Assembly: GCA_003524435.1 (NCBI GenBank)
Contig: DQHP01000013.1
Coordinates: 1 to 8,749 of the forward strand
Origin: Microbacterium sp.
GTDB lineage: Bacteria > Actinomycetota > Actinomycetes > Actinomycetales > Microbacteriaceae
Direction of reading: 5' to 3'
DNA length: 8,749 nucleotides
The position numbers and the translations under genes were made by a program. Of the stretch, positions 1 through 6,660 are shown one piece after another; positions within the stretch are counted from its first letter, which is position 1, and each line of letters opens with the position of its first letter. Under the pieces are notes generated by a model, which did no database searches, was not told where the DNA came from, and was given only the letters and a program-made list of their open reading frames with translations.

Positions 1-118
1 ACCCGACGAGGTCGCCGCTGCCGTGCTGTTCCTCGTGAGTCCGGCATCCGGCTCGACGACCGGCACCTTCATCGAGGTCGACGGAGGAATGGCCGCACTG
101 CGCTTGCGCCCGGAGTAG
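1..118 (+). CDS. SDR-family oxidoreductase, C-terminal end only
   Basis: This is the 3' end of a short-chain dehydrogenase/reductase; the frame is open from base 2 to a TAG at 116-118 and leaves 38 residues. It shows the usual SDR ending: a helix of the form DEVAAAVLFL, then SPASGSTTG, then the C-terminal FIEVDGG signature, which closes the NAD(P)-binding fold and shapes the substrate pocket. The Rossmann GxxxGxG and the YxxxK active site lie outside the window, so the substrate cannot be read. The facing amidohydrolase resembles sugar-lactone hydrolases and a FadR-type regulator follows. A sugar or sugar-acid dehydrogenase is therefore plausible, as in L-fucose-type non-phosphorylative pathways, but that is inference from neighbours. 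The family call is secure; the substrate is not. Confidence 0.85.
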   Translation, partial: PDEVAAAVLFLVSPASGSTTGTFIEVDGGMAALRLRPE

Positions 119-122
119 ACGC

Positions 123-172
123 CCACGGGCGGGCGCCGGCGGCAGCCACCTGACGGCACAGCAGGCCCGTGG
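123..172. terminator. Possible bidirectional terminator between convergent genes
   Basis: The 57-base gap between the SDR stop and the amidohydrolase stop holds a perfect 8-bp inverted repeat, CCACGGGC (123-130) and GCCCGTGG (165-172). The interior is GC-rich and 34 bases long. The position between two converging genes suits a shared terminator. The long loop and the lack of a T-run make it weak. Confidence 0.3.
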
Positions 173-175
173 AAA

Positions 176-1054
176 TCAGCGGATGCCGTAGAACGTGAGA
201 GCGTTCGACCAGAAGATCGCTTCTGTGTCGAGCCCGCGAGCATCGGCCCAGTCGACAACGCAGCGGAACCACCTCTGGCGCGCGCCGGTGAGATAGGCGC
301 CGCCGTCGACAGCGGAGAAGTCCACTGATGACACGGGCCAGTCACTCCCCCACATCAGCCGATCCGGACCGAAGGCGTCGGCTGCGGCATCCAGAAACGG
401 CATCATCTGCCGATCGTTCCAGGAGCCTGCGGCCTCCGCCGGAAGGCCCGACAGCTTGCAGAACACCTGTGGGGCAGATGCAAGTTCTCGCAGATCTGCA
501 CGCCACGTCGAACTGGGCTCGCGCGAGGCATCCATCGAGCCGACCTCTGGCTTGCCGAGGTGGTCAAGCACGATGCGAAGTTCGGGCGCTGCGGCGGCGA
601 GCGCGGTGACATCCGAAAGCTGCTCCGCACGCACGCAGGCGTCAAACGTCCAACCACGGGATGCCACTTCGCGAGCGCCGTGGATGAAGGCATCCGTCCG
701 CGCGAAGCCGTCGGGCTCACCCTGCAGAAGGTGACGCACGCCGACGACGCGCTGATGTTCGGCGAGCGCCTCCAGGTGTGCGGAGGTATCAGCGCCACGG
801 TCCAGCCGTGCTCCCGCGACGATCGCGACGACGCCGGTGGCGAGAGCGATCGAGTCGACCCAGCGCACCTCATCGAGTGCCTGCCCTTCAACGGGGTCCG
901 CCTGCACGAAAATCGCCGCCTCTTCGGAAACGCCGTCCAGTTGTTCTTCGAAGAGCTCTCTCTCGGCGAAGGTCCAGGCGAGCGCACCTTCGAGCCAGTC
1001 GTAGGTGAGCACTTCCGGGTCCCACAGATGCAGGTGCGAGTCGATTATGCGCAT
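176..1054 (-). CDS. Amidohydrolase (COG3618 / Amidohydro_2), probable sugar-lactone hydrolase
   Basis: A 292-residue TIM-barrel metal-dependent hydrolase, the usual length for the COG3618 group, which includes L-fucono-, L-rhamnono- and 2-pyrone-4,6-dicarboxylate lactonases. Visible motifs are the N-terminal metal site DSHLHLWDP (H7, H9), a strand ending DHLGKP (H165), FCKLSGL near residues 198-204, and MWGSDWPV with the catalytic Asp at 238. The chosen start is the ATG at 1052-1054, because family members begin directly at this strand. The frame stays open 17 codons further to 1105, but those residues add nothing family-like and would overlap the likely operator. Ribosome-binding sequence is weak (GATGGG). 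The enzyme is expected in the cytosol and would open a lactone ring. It is divergent from a GntR regulator, which probably controls it, and convergent with an SDR gene. The exact substrate is not readable; a fuconolactonase-like role is only a suggestion. Confidence 0.85.
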   Translation of the reverse strand: MRIIDSHLHLWDPEVLTYDWLEGALAWTFAERELFEEQLDGVSEEAAIFVQADPVEGQALDEVRWVDSIALATGVVAIVAGARLDRGADTSAHLEALAEHQRVVGVRHLLQGEPDGFARTDAFIHGAREVASRGWTFDACVRAEQLSDVTALAAAAPELRIVLDHLGKPEVGSMDASREPSSTWRADLRELASAPQVFCKLSGLPAEAAGSWNDRQMMPFLDAAADAFGPDRLMWGSDWPVSSVDFSAVDGGAYLTGARQRWFRCVVDWADARGLDTEAIFWSNALTFYGIR

Positions 1055-1066
1055 GGGCCCATCATG

Positions 1067-1101
1067 TCGGATTCGAGCCAAGAATCCGAGCAGACATCCG
1101 A
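1067..1101. promoter_or_regulatory. Candidate GntR operator: inverted repeat plus third half-site
   Basis: In the 68-base gap between the divergent amidohydrolase and GntR genes lies a perfect inverted repeat, TCGGATTC (1067-1074), spacer of 7, GAATCCGA (1082-1089). A third half-site ATCCGA follows at 1096-1101, in direct orientation 12 bases after the second. FCD-type GntR regulators bind palindromes and often control themselves and a divergent gene, so this is the likely binding site. I see no convincing -35/-10 pair for either gene. The classical FadR consensus (TNGTNNNACNA) is not matched, so assignment rests on symmetry and position. Confidence 0.5.
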
Positions 1102-1122
1102 TCATTGTGCGAGGATGGCGCC

Positions 1123-1803
1123 ATGGCAGTGACAGACGATGCGATCGAGAAGATCAAAGCAATGATCGTCTCGGGCGAGCTCGGCCCCGGCGACCGGCTT
1201 CCTCCCGAGAAGGACCTTTCCGAGCGACTAGGACTGTCGCGCAACTCGATGCGTGAGGCGGTGAAGGCTCTCGAGGTGATCCGCGTGCTTGATGTGCGCC
1301 GCGGCGACGGCACGTACGTCACCAGCCTCGAGCCGCATCTGCTGCTGGAGGCCATCAGCTTCGTCGTCGACATGCACGATGACAATTCGCTGCTGGAGTT
1401 GTTCGCCGTGCGCCGGATGCTGGAATCCCAGGCCACCGGCCTTGCCGCCAGCATGGCCACCGAAGAAGAGTCCCAGGCACTTCTCGCCGAGATCGACGCC
1501 ATCGATCCCGACGGTGTGTCAATCGATGACCTCGTGGCTCATGACACCCACTTTCATAGCGGGATCGTGGGTCTCGCTGGCAATGACTACCTCGCAAGCC
1601 TCATCGACGGACTCGGCAGTCAGACGATCCGCGCCCGCGTATGGCGCGGCCTCACCGAACAGGGCGCGGTCGATCGCACTCTGTCAGAGCATCGCGCCAT
1701 TGCCGAGGCAATAGCCGGCCGCGATGCTGCGCTGGCGAGTTCACTGGCGAGCGCGCATGTCGCCGGTGTTGAGCGGTGGCTGCGCCAGGCGGCACAGCCG
1801 TAA
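1123..1803 (+). CDS. FadR/GntR-family transcriptional regulator (FCD domain)
   Basis: A 226-residue regulator. Residues about 5-66 form the GntR winged helix-turn-helix: IKAMIVSGELGPGDRLPPEK, then LSERLGLSRNSMREAVKAL, and the wing VRRGDGTYV. Residues about 85-220 form an all-helical FCD ligand domain. The four conserved metal/ligand positions are present: D141 and H145 in HDTHFH, H190 in SEHRAI, and H212 near the end, so it should bind a metal-coordinated organic acid or similar effector. The start at ATG 1123 is fixed by a good GAGGA at 1111-1115 with a 7-base spacer; a TTG at 1105 is in frame but unlikely. It is divergent from the amidohydrolase and 15 bases ahead of the sugar dehydrogenase. 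It probably regulates both and itself, with release by a pathway acid or lactone. The ligand is unknown. Confidence 0.92.
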   Translation: MAVTDDAIEKIKAMIVSGELGPGDRLPPEKDLSERLGLSRNSMREAVKALEVIRVLDVRRGDGTYVTSLEPHLLLEAISFVVDMHDDNSLLELFAVRRMLESQATGLAASMATEEESQALLAEIDAIDPDGVSIDDLVAHDTHFHSGIVGLAGNDYLASLIDGLGSQTIRARVWRGLTEQGAVDRTLSEHRAIAEAIAGRDAALASSLASAHVAGVERWLRQAAQP

Positions 1804-1818
1804 GGCAGCACCGAGGAC

Positions 1819-2892
1819 ATGGCGACCTTCGTGCTATCCCCGACACGCTCTGCAGGAGCGCTGGTGATGGCCATCGCCCTCGCCGCCTTGACCGGCTGCA
1901 CGTTAGCGGGTGATGTCGCCGACCCAGCTCTGCCCGAAACTTCCACAGCCTCCGAAGTCGTCGTCGACGGCCTGGACGCACCCTGGTCAGTGGCGTTTTA
2001 CAGCGCGTCCGCTCTGGTCAGCGAACGGGACTCCGCCCGGATTCTCGAGATCGACAGTGCGGGAAACCCTCGCGAGGTCGCGGTCATCGACGGCGTCTCC
2101 CCTGGCGGAGAAGGCGGACTCCTCGGCATCGCCGTCAACGACGACCGTCTCTATACGTACTACACGGCGGATGACGAGAACCGCATCGAGCGTTTCGAGC
2201 TGACCGGAGAAGCTGGTTCGTTGAGCCTGGGCGCTCCGGAGACAGTGTTCGACGGCATCCCGTCAGCGAGCAATCACAACGGCGGTCGCATCGCCTTCGG
2301 TCCTGACGGCATGCTGTACGCAACGACCGGCGACGCCGGGAACGGCCAGGACGCGCAGGACCTCGACAGTTCAGCGGGCAAGATCCTCCGCCTCGAACCC
2401 GATGGCGCGATTCCACCGGACAACCCGTTTCCCGACTCGCCTGTGTACAGCTACGGCCACCGCAATCCCCAGGGCGTCGCCTGGGATGCCGCCGGCACCC
2501 TCTACGCCAGCGAGTTCGGTCAGAACACCTGGGACGAACTCAACGTCATCGACCCCGGCGGCAACTACGGCTGGCCCGAGGTCGAAGGCATCGCCGAGCA
2601 GGACGGCTTCATCGACCCGGTGCAACAGTGGGCACCGCAGGAGGCCAGTCCGAGCGGCATCGCCATCACTGACGACGCCATCCTCATCGCGAACCTTCGC
2701 GGAGAGCGGCTTCGCGAGGTTCCGCTGGCGGACCTCTCCTCCTCGACCGAGCGCCTCGTCGGCGAGCACGGACGCCTCCGCGACGTCATCCTCGCCCCGG
2801 ATGGATCGACGTGGGTCGTGACCAACAACACCGATGGGCGCGGCGATCCTGGGCCAGACGACGATCGGATCCTCAGAATCTCGATCAACTGA
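1819..2892 (+). CDS. PQQ-dependent sugar dehydrogenase-like lipoprotein (GSDH family)
   Basis: A 357-residue exported protein. Residues 1-26 are a lipoprotein signal peptide with an Arg-containing start, a hydrophobic stretch and lipobox LTGC (Cys27). The rest is a six-bladed beta-propeller of the glucose/sorbosone dehydrogenase family (soluble aldose dehydrogenase, YliI-like). Hallmarks are SNHNGGRIAFGPDG (H153, matching the catalytic His of soluble glucose dehydrogenase), a GKILRLEPDG strand, DNPF, YSYGHRNPQG (H214), ASEFGQNTWDELN and GGNYGWPEVEG. Family members oxidise aldoses to lactones with PQQ and calcium outside the membrane. Whether this host makes PQQ is not visible. The GAGGA at 1813-1817 is too close to ATG 1819. 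An AGGAG at 1854-1858 lies 8 bases before ATG 1867, but that start would leave only 10 residues before the Cys and no positive charge, so 1819 is preferred. It is likely co-transcribed with gntR. Confidence 0.88.
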   Translation: MATFVLSPTRSAGALVMAIALAALTGCTLAGDVADPALPETSTASEVVVDGLDAPWSVAFYSASALVSERDSARILEIDSAGNPREVAVIDGVSPGGEGGLLGIAVNDDRLYTYYTADDENRIERFELTGEAGSLSLGAPETVFDGIPSASNHNGGRIAFGPDGMLYATTGDAGNGQDAQDLDSSAGKILRLEPDGAIPPDNPFPDSPVYSYGHRNPQGVAWDAAGTLYASEFGQNTWDELNVIDPGGNYGWPEVEGIAEQDGFIDPVQQWAPQEASPSGIAITDDAILIANLRGERLREVPLADLSSSTERLVGEHGRLRDVILAPDGSTWVVTNNTDGRGDPGPDDDRILRISIN

Positions 2893-2903
2893 TCCATGCG
2901 CGA

Positions 2904-2920
2904 CGCTATACGCCATAGCG
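2904..2920. terminator. Small hairpin between convergent genes, possible terminator
   Basis: The 36-base gap between the sugar dehydrogenase stop and the Fic gene stop contains CGCTAT (2904-2909), a 5-base loop and ATAGCG (2915-2920), a perfect 6-bp stem. It lies where a two-way terminator is expected. There is no T-run on either side, so strength is doubtful. Confidence 0.35.
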
Positions 2921-2928
2921 GGGGCTCG

Positions 2929-3555
2929 TCAGCGGAACTCCTCGGCGATCAGCCAACGGTCGCGCACCCGAAATGCCGGGATCGTCTGCCGCTTGGCCTT
3001 GTTCGTCGCCGATGCACCGCTGATGCCAGCGCCACGAGCCCAATCAGCGAGAGGGATGACGCGGCGACTGGTGAGGAGCGCCATGCGCTTGTGCAGCGAT
3101 TCCAGCACCAGCATGACAAGTAATCGCGTCATGCCGTCGTGGGAGTTCAACCTCGCGTACTGCTCCAGAAGCGAGTAGTAGTCGACCCGCCGATGCCGTG
3201 CCCGCACGATCACCGGTGGCGGTCCGAGATCCTGCAATTGCTTGTTGATCAGCATCCGCCCAATTCGACCGTTGCCGTCGATGAAGGGAAGGATCGCCTC
3301 GAACTCGCAGTGAAACCACGCAATGCTCTCAAGAGGTGGGCTCGTCTCATCCGTCTTGAACCGCGACAACGCCTCGTCTATCAGCTCGGCCACGAAAGCC
3401 GGATTGGCGCCCAGGTGAGCACCGACGCGCACCCATTCGTCGCCCTTGCGGAATCTCCCCGCTACGTCGTCGCGGATACCGGCGAGGAGCATGCCGTGCC
3501 AACGGAGGATCAGATCCGCTGAAAGCGGGCCCTCGTCGTTCGCGAGCAGATCCAC
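2929..3555 (-). CDS. Fic-family protein, catalytic His replaced by Leu and N-terminus missing; probable decayed gene
   Basis: The readable frame gives 208 residues from a GTG at 3553-3555. Family features are a helix with SADLILRWHGMLLAGI (12-27), an AGRFRKGDEWV stretch (32-42), and the Fic loop FIDGNGRIGR (91-100). A C-terminal segment (about 165-208) resembles an excisionase-type DNA-binding motif. Fic enzymes normally transfer AMP to protein hydroxyls, using the His of HPFxxGNGRxxR. Here that residue is Leu89 (codon CTT at 3289-3291, one base from CAT), so ordinary AMPylation is not expected. The GTG has no good ribosome-binding site, and homologous Fic sequence continues upstream in the same frame to 3687 without any ATG, GTG or TTG. 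Together these suggest a pseudogene; a non-catalytic regulatory role is the alternative. It converges with the sugar dehydrogenase and diverges from a lipoprotein gene. Confidence 0.75.
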   Translation of the reverse strand: MDLLANDEGPLSADLILRWHGMLLAGIRDDVAGRFRKGDEWVRVGAHLGANPAFVAELIDEALSRFKTDETSPPLESIAWFHCEFEAILPFIDGNGRIGRMLINKQLQDLGPPPVIVRARHRRVDYYSLLEQYARLNSHDGMTRLLVMLVLESLHKRMALLTSRRVIPLADWARGAGISGASATNKAKRQTIPAFRVRDRWLIAEEFR

Positions 3556-3687
3556 TGTGACTGCAGCGAGATTCTTTGCTTCGTAGACCTCGCGCAGGTC
3601 GTCGCCGTTCAGCGGAGTGAGACCCGCGAGGATGCGCTCGGTGTCATCGATCGTGAGCGTGGAGTTCTCGATCGCGTCGATGTCAAT
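3556..3687 (-). pseudogene. N-terminal Fic coding remnant without a start codon
   Basis: Read on the minus strand in frame with the Fic gene, these 44 codons are open back to a TAA at 3688-3690 and look like genuine Fic N-terminal sequence. They include DAIENSTLTIDDTERIL, matching the conserved IEN/IEG-STLT element of Fic proteins that carries the inhibitory-helix glutamate, then LREVYEAKNLAAV, which leads straight into the annotated part. No ATG, GTG or TTG occurs in this stretch; the first codon after the stop is ATT. Beyond the stop the frame no longer resembles Fic and hits a second stop at 3721-3723. The original start and first tens of residues have apparently been lost. Confidence 0.7.
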
Positions 3688-3751
3688 TTACCGTGAATCA
3701 GACCAGAATGCAGCGCCTGTTCACGCAAAGTTGCCTAGCGCGCCGCCTCGT

Positions 3752-3785
3752 TTCACGTGCTCACGGACCTTGGTATCTTGTTCGG
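3752..3785 (+). promoter_or_regulatory. Candidate leaderless promoter of the small lipoprotein gene
   Basis: TTCACG (3752-3757) and TATCTT (3774-3779, fitting the actinobacterial TAnnnT -10) are 16 bases apart. The -10 ends 6 bases before the ATG at 3786, so transcription would begin at or next to the start codon. There is no Shine-Dalgarno sequence before this ATG, which fits leaderless translation. The rest of 3691-3751 holds no gene; it has scattered TTCACG/CGTGAA half-sites (3692-3697, 3720-3725, 3752-3757) of unknown meaning. Confidence 0.4.
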
Positions 3786-4274
3786 ATGAAACGATTTGTC
3801 GCGGCTGGCGTCGCCCTGAGCATGATGGCCGTGCTGTCCGGATGCACCCCAGACACTGAGGCTGTGGTTCCCAGCGACCGGCCTATCGCACAATCGACCG
3901 TGGCTCCCACGACTGAAATGCAGTCTGAACCCCACGGCACCTGGACTCTGAGCCAGGGACTCCCGGAGAACCTTCCCGACGAGCTCGTGCTGCCTGAAGA
4001 CCGTTGGATCGAAGACCGGTCGACAGCATTCGATGATTCGGGAGGCATGGTCGAACTCTGGGTATCCGAGGAGGAAGTCGACAATGTGATCGCACGACTC
4101 GAGAAAGCCGGATGGGTCTTCGGCGAGGCAAGGAGTGGCTCCGCCGGTCGCTTCTCGTTCGGCGCGTTCAATGCGGATCAGACCGAGAGCCTCTACGTCG
4201 GGTTCCGTCCGGAAGACTCGGAACGCGACTCGCAACTGACGGTTACGTATACTGCGGACCTACCTCTGCGCTAG
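3786..4274 (+). CDS. Small secreted lipoprotein of unknown function
   Basis: A 162-residue protein with a textbook lipoprotein signal: MKRF charged start, hydrophobic core to residue 17, lipobox LSGC with Cys20. Residues about 21-50 are rich in Pro, Ser, Thr and Glu and look like a flexible linker. From about 54 to the end is a small acidic domain, with LPDELVLPEDRW, a strand MVELWVS, a helix EEEVDNVIARLEKAGW and a C-terminal strand QLTVTYTADL. I do not recognise the family. The pattern of 'LP..LP, beta strand, helix ending in aGW' recalls small extracellular domains common in actinobacterial lipoproteins, but this is only a resemblance. The frame is open upstream to 3693, but the signal peptide fixes the start at 3786. 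It stands alone: divergent from the Fic remnant and convergent with the molybdoenzyme gene. It is expected to be anchored to the outer face of the membrane. Confidence 0.8.
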   Translation: MKRFVAAGVALSMMAVLSGCTPDTEAVVPSDRPIAQSTVAPTTEMQSEPHGTWTLSQGLPENLPDELVLPEDRWIEDRSTAFDDSGGMVELWVSEEEVDNVIARLEKAGWVFGEARSGSAGRFSFGAFNADQTESLYVGFRPEDSERDSQLTVTYTADLPLR

Positions 4275-4291
4275 CTTCACACCGAACGACC

Positions 4292-4307
4292 TGCGCCGTG
4301 ACGCGCA
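4292..4307. terminator. Weak hairpin between convergent genes
   Basis: The 40-base gap between the lipoprotein stop and the molybdoenzyme stop contains TGCGC (4292-4296), a 6-base loop and GCGCA (4303-4307). Placement fits a terminator; the short stem and missing T-run make it doubtful. Confidence 0.25.
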
Positions 4308-4314
4308 AGCCCCG

Positions 4315-6660
4315 TCAGTGGGCCCCAGCCGACCGCACCACGCGCACGTGAATGCTCTTCATGAGCGGCTGGTCGCTCTGCGCGCTGTAGTCGGCCTCGC
4401 CGATGAGCACGTTCATCTCCGGCATGTAGCCCGCGGCACTCCCTCGTGGGGTGTCATAGGCGATGGCGCGGTACTGCCGCAGCTCACGCTGTGTGCCGTC
4501 CTTTGACGTCGCGACGATATCGACGAAGTCGCCCTGCCAGATTCCGCGATCGCGCATGTCGTCCTCGTGCATGAAGATCAACTCGCGCAGATTCTTCACC
4601 CCGCGGTAGCGGTCGTTGTTGCTGTAGATCGTGGTGTTCCACTGGTCGTGCGAGCGCATCGTCTGCAGCACGAGCATGTCCTCCGCGGCGGGCAGTACGT
4701 CATAGAGTGCCGGCGCCGAGAAGTCAGCCTTGCCAGATGCGGTGCGGAAGTCGAGCTCTCTGGCTGGCTGCGGAATGCGGAAACCGTTCGGCCCTCTGAC
4801 GAGCTCATTGAACCCGTCAAAGCCCGGCAACACCTTCGCCATCACGTCGCGGATCAGGTCGTAATCAGCGCCGTACTCCTCCCACGGAGTTGCGCTTTCC
4901 GGCATGGTGGCACGCGCCATCCGCGCGATGATGTCGGGCTCAGAGAGCAGGTGTTCGGAGGCGGGCTTCTTCTTGCCGACCGAGAGGTGCACCATGCTCA
5001 TGGCATCCTCGACCGACTGTCCCTGCAGTCCGCCGGCCTGCTCGTCACGTTCGGTGCGCCCGAGGCACGGAAGGATCAGCGCCTTCTTGCCGTGCACGAG
5101 GTGGCTGCGGTTGAGTTTGGTGCTCACCTGCACCGTCAGCCGGCATCCGCTCAGCGCCTCAGCCGTGTAGTGAGTATCGGGCGCCGCCATGACGAAGTTG
5201 CCACCCAAGCTCACGAAAATCTTGACCGCGCCTTCGTGCATCTCACGAATGCTGCCGACGGTATCCAGTCCCGGCGTGCGAGGCGAGGTAATTCCACAGA
5301 CCTCGTCGAGGGCATCCAGCAACCAGGCGGGCGAGTGGTGATTGATGCCGCAGGTACGGTTGCCCTGCACATTGCTGTGCCCGCGCACGGGAGCCGGCCC
5401 CGCACCGAGACGACCGATGTTTCCGCGCAGCAACAGCACATTCATGAACTCGCGCACCATGTCGACCGCGTGCTCCTGCTGGCTGACGCCCAGGCACCAG
5501 CTGATGATGGCCTTGCCAGAGGCGAGATAAAGCGCGCCAGCGGCGCGGAGCTGCTCCTCGCTAAGCCCTGACTGCGTCACCAGCTCTGCCCACGGCGTCG
5601 CCTCGACGACAGCGCGATACTCGTCGATGCCGTTGGTGTATTCGGCGATGAACTCCGTGTCGAGCGCGCCCGGATCAATCGCCGCCGCTTCGAACACGAC
5701 CTTTGCGATGGCGCGCATCAGCGCCATATCGCCGCCCGGCCGCACTTGCAGGTCGAGCGTGCCCGTCTCATGCGTCTTGAAAAGAGCCATGTCGACGAAG
5801 TCGTGAGGCACGGTGGTGCGCCGAGATGCCGCTTCAATCAGCGGATTGACGTGCACCACCTGTGCGCCGTTTTTCACGGCATCTGACAGTGCGGTGAGCA
5901 TGCGCGGAGCGTTCGACGCGGCATTCACCCCGAGCAGGAACAGCACATCGGTCTGCTCCCAATCCTCGACGGTGGTGGTGCCCTTGCCGCTGCCGATCGA
6001 TGCTGTGAGAGCGCGACCGGATGCCTCGTGGCACATGTTTGAGCAGTCCGGCATGTTGTTCGTGCCGTACTCGCGGATCATGAGCTGGTAGAGGAAGGAT
6101 GCTTCGTTGCTAAGCCGACCCGAGGTGTAGAAAGTCGCCTCGTCGGGGCTATCGAGCGCGCGCAACTCTTCGCCGATCAGCGCGAAGGCGTCGTCCCAGC
6201 TGATCGGTGCATACCGGTCAGTCTCGGGGTCATAGGCCATCGGTTCGGTGAGGCGGCCAGTATTCTCGAGCTCGTAATCAGTCCAGGTCGAAAGCTCGCT
6301 CACGGTGTGCTTCGAAAAGAAACCGCTGCCGACACGCTTGTGGGTCATCTCCCACGTGACGTGCTTCATGCCGTTCTCGCAGATGTCGAGCTTGAGCCCC
6401 TTCTGGTCATCGGGCCACGCGCATCCGGGGCAGTCGAAGCCCTTGATCGGATGGTTCATCGTGAACATTGCCAACGCGCCGCTCACCGGCCGCTGCGATT
6501 TCACCAGCACTTCGCCGACCGAGATCGCCGCCCCCCACGCCGCGGCGGGATGCGTGTAGTCCTCCTGCGACCACGCCTTGGTTGCCACAGGTCCGTAGCC
6601 GCCCTGCCGGGGAGTCTCTGGCATTAAACCGAATGAGACCCCGCTATCGAGAGTGGTCAT
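4315..6660 (-). CDS. FdhF/YdeP-family molybdopterin oxidoreductase
   Basis: A 781-residue cytosolic molybdoenzyme, close to the roughly 760 residues of E. coli YdeP. Near the N-terminus is the subgroup signature GFDCPGCAWPDD (C77, C80) followed by C94, probably iron-sulfur ligands. SNMCHEASG (C210) sits where formate dehydrogenases carry the Mo-binding Cys or Sec. Further on come GSGKGTTT, VRPGGDMALM (guanine-dinucleotide binding), the block GPAPVRGHSNVQG, and a C-terminal MopB-type barrel from about residue 650. There is no Tat signal. Family members bind bis-MGD, and their physiological substrate is generally unsettled; formate oxidation and acid-resistance roles have been discussed for relatives. 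The start at 6660 is fixed by a strong GGAAGGAG at 6667-6674 with a 6-base spacer; the longer frame to 6738 is rejected. It overlaps the end of fdhD by 17 bases, which implies coupled translation. Confidence 0.9.
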   Translation of the reverse strand: MTTLDSGVSFGLMPETPRQGGYGPVATKAWSQEDYTHPAAAWGAAISVGEVLVKSQRPVSGALAMFTMNHPIKGFDCPGCAWPDDQKGLKLDICENGMKHVTWEMTHKRVGSGFFSKHTVSELSTWTDYELENTGRLTEPMAYDPETDRYAPISWDDAFALIGEELRALDSPDEATFYTSGRLSNEASFLYQLMIREYGTNNMPDCSNMCHEASGRALTASIGSGKGTTTVEDWEQTDVLFLLGVNAASNAPRMLTALSDAVKNGAQVVHVNPLIEAASRRTTVPHDFVDMALFKTHETGTLDLQVRPGGDMALMRAIAKVVFEAAAIDPGALDTEFIAEYTNGIDEYRAVVEATPWAELVTQSGLSEEQLRAAGALYLASGKAIISWCLGVSQQEHAVDMVREFMNVLLLRGNIGRLGAGPAPVRGHSNVQGNRTCGINHHSPAWLLDALDEVCGITSPRTPGLDTVGSIREMHEGAVKIFVSLGGNFVMAAPDTHYTAEALSGCRLTVQVSTKLNRSHLVHGKKALILPCLGRTERDEQAGGLQGQSVEDAMSMVHLSVGKKKPASEHLLSEPDIIARMARATMPESATPWEEYGADYDLIRDVMAKVLPGFDGFNELVRGPNGFRIPQPARELDFRTASGKADFSAPALYDVLPAAEDMLVLQTMRSHDQWNTTIYSNNDRYRGVKNLRELIFMHEDDMRDRGIWQGDFVDIVATSKDGTQRELRQYRAIAYDTPRGSAAGYMPEMNVLIGEADYSAQSDQPLMKSIHVRVVRSAGAH

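Noticed and set aside
560..1132. A 190-codon plus-strand frame opposite the amidohydrolase
   Set aside because: Antisense to a gene with intact HxH, DHLGKP and GSDWP motifs; the product has no family features.
2371..2916. A 181-codon minus-strand frame opposite the sugar dehydrogenase
   Set aside because: Antisense to a well-supported propeller protein; the translation is Val/Ala/Asp-rich without motifs.
3139..3522. A 127-codon plus-strand frame opposite the Fic gene
   Set aside because: No domain is recognisable, and it overlaps the Fic-homologous sequence that explains the region better.
3692..3725. CGTGAA/TTCACG inverted repeat upstream of the lipoprotein
   Set aside because: Six-base arms 22 bases apart are within chance expectation; noted only in the promoter entry.
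4567..5571. A 334-codon open frame on the plus strand opposite the molybdoenzyme gene
   Set aside because: It lies wholly antisense to a clear family member, has no recognisable domain, is rich in His/Arg/Ala as expected for a GC-rich antisense frame, and has no convincing ribosome-binding site.
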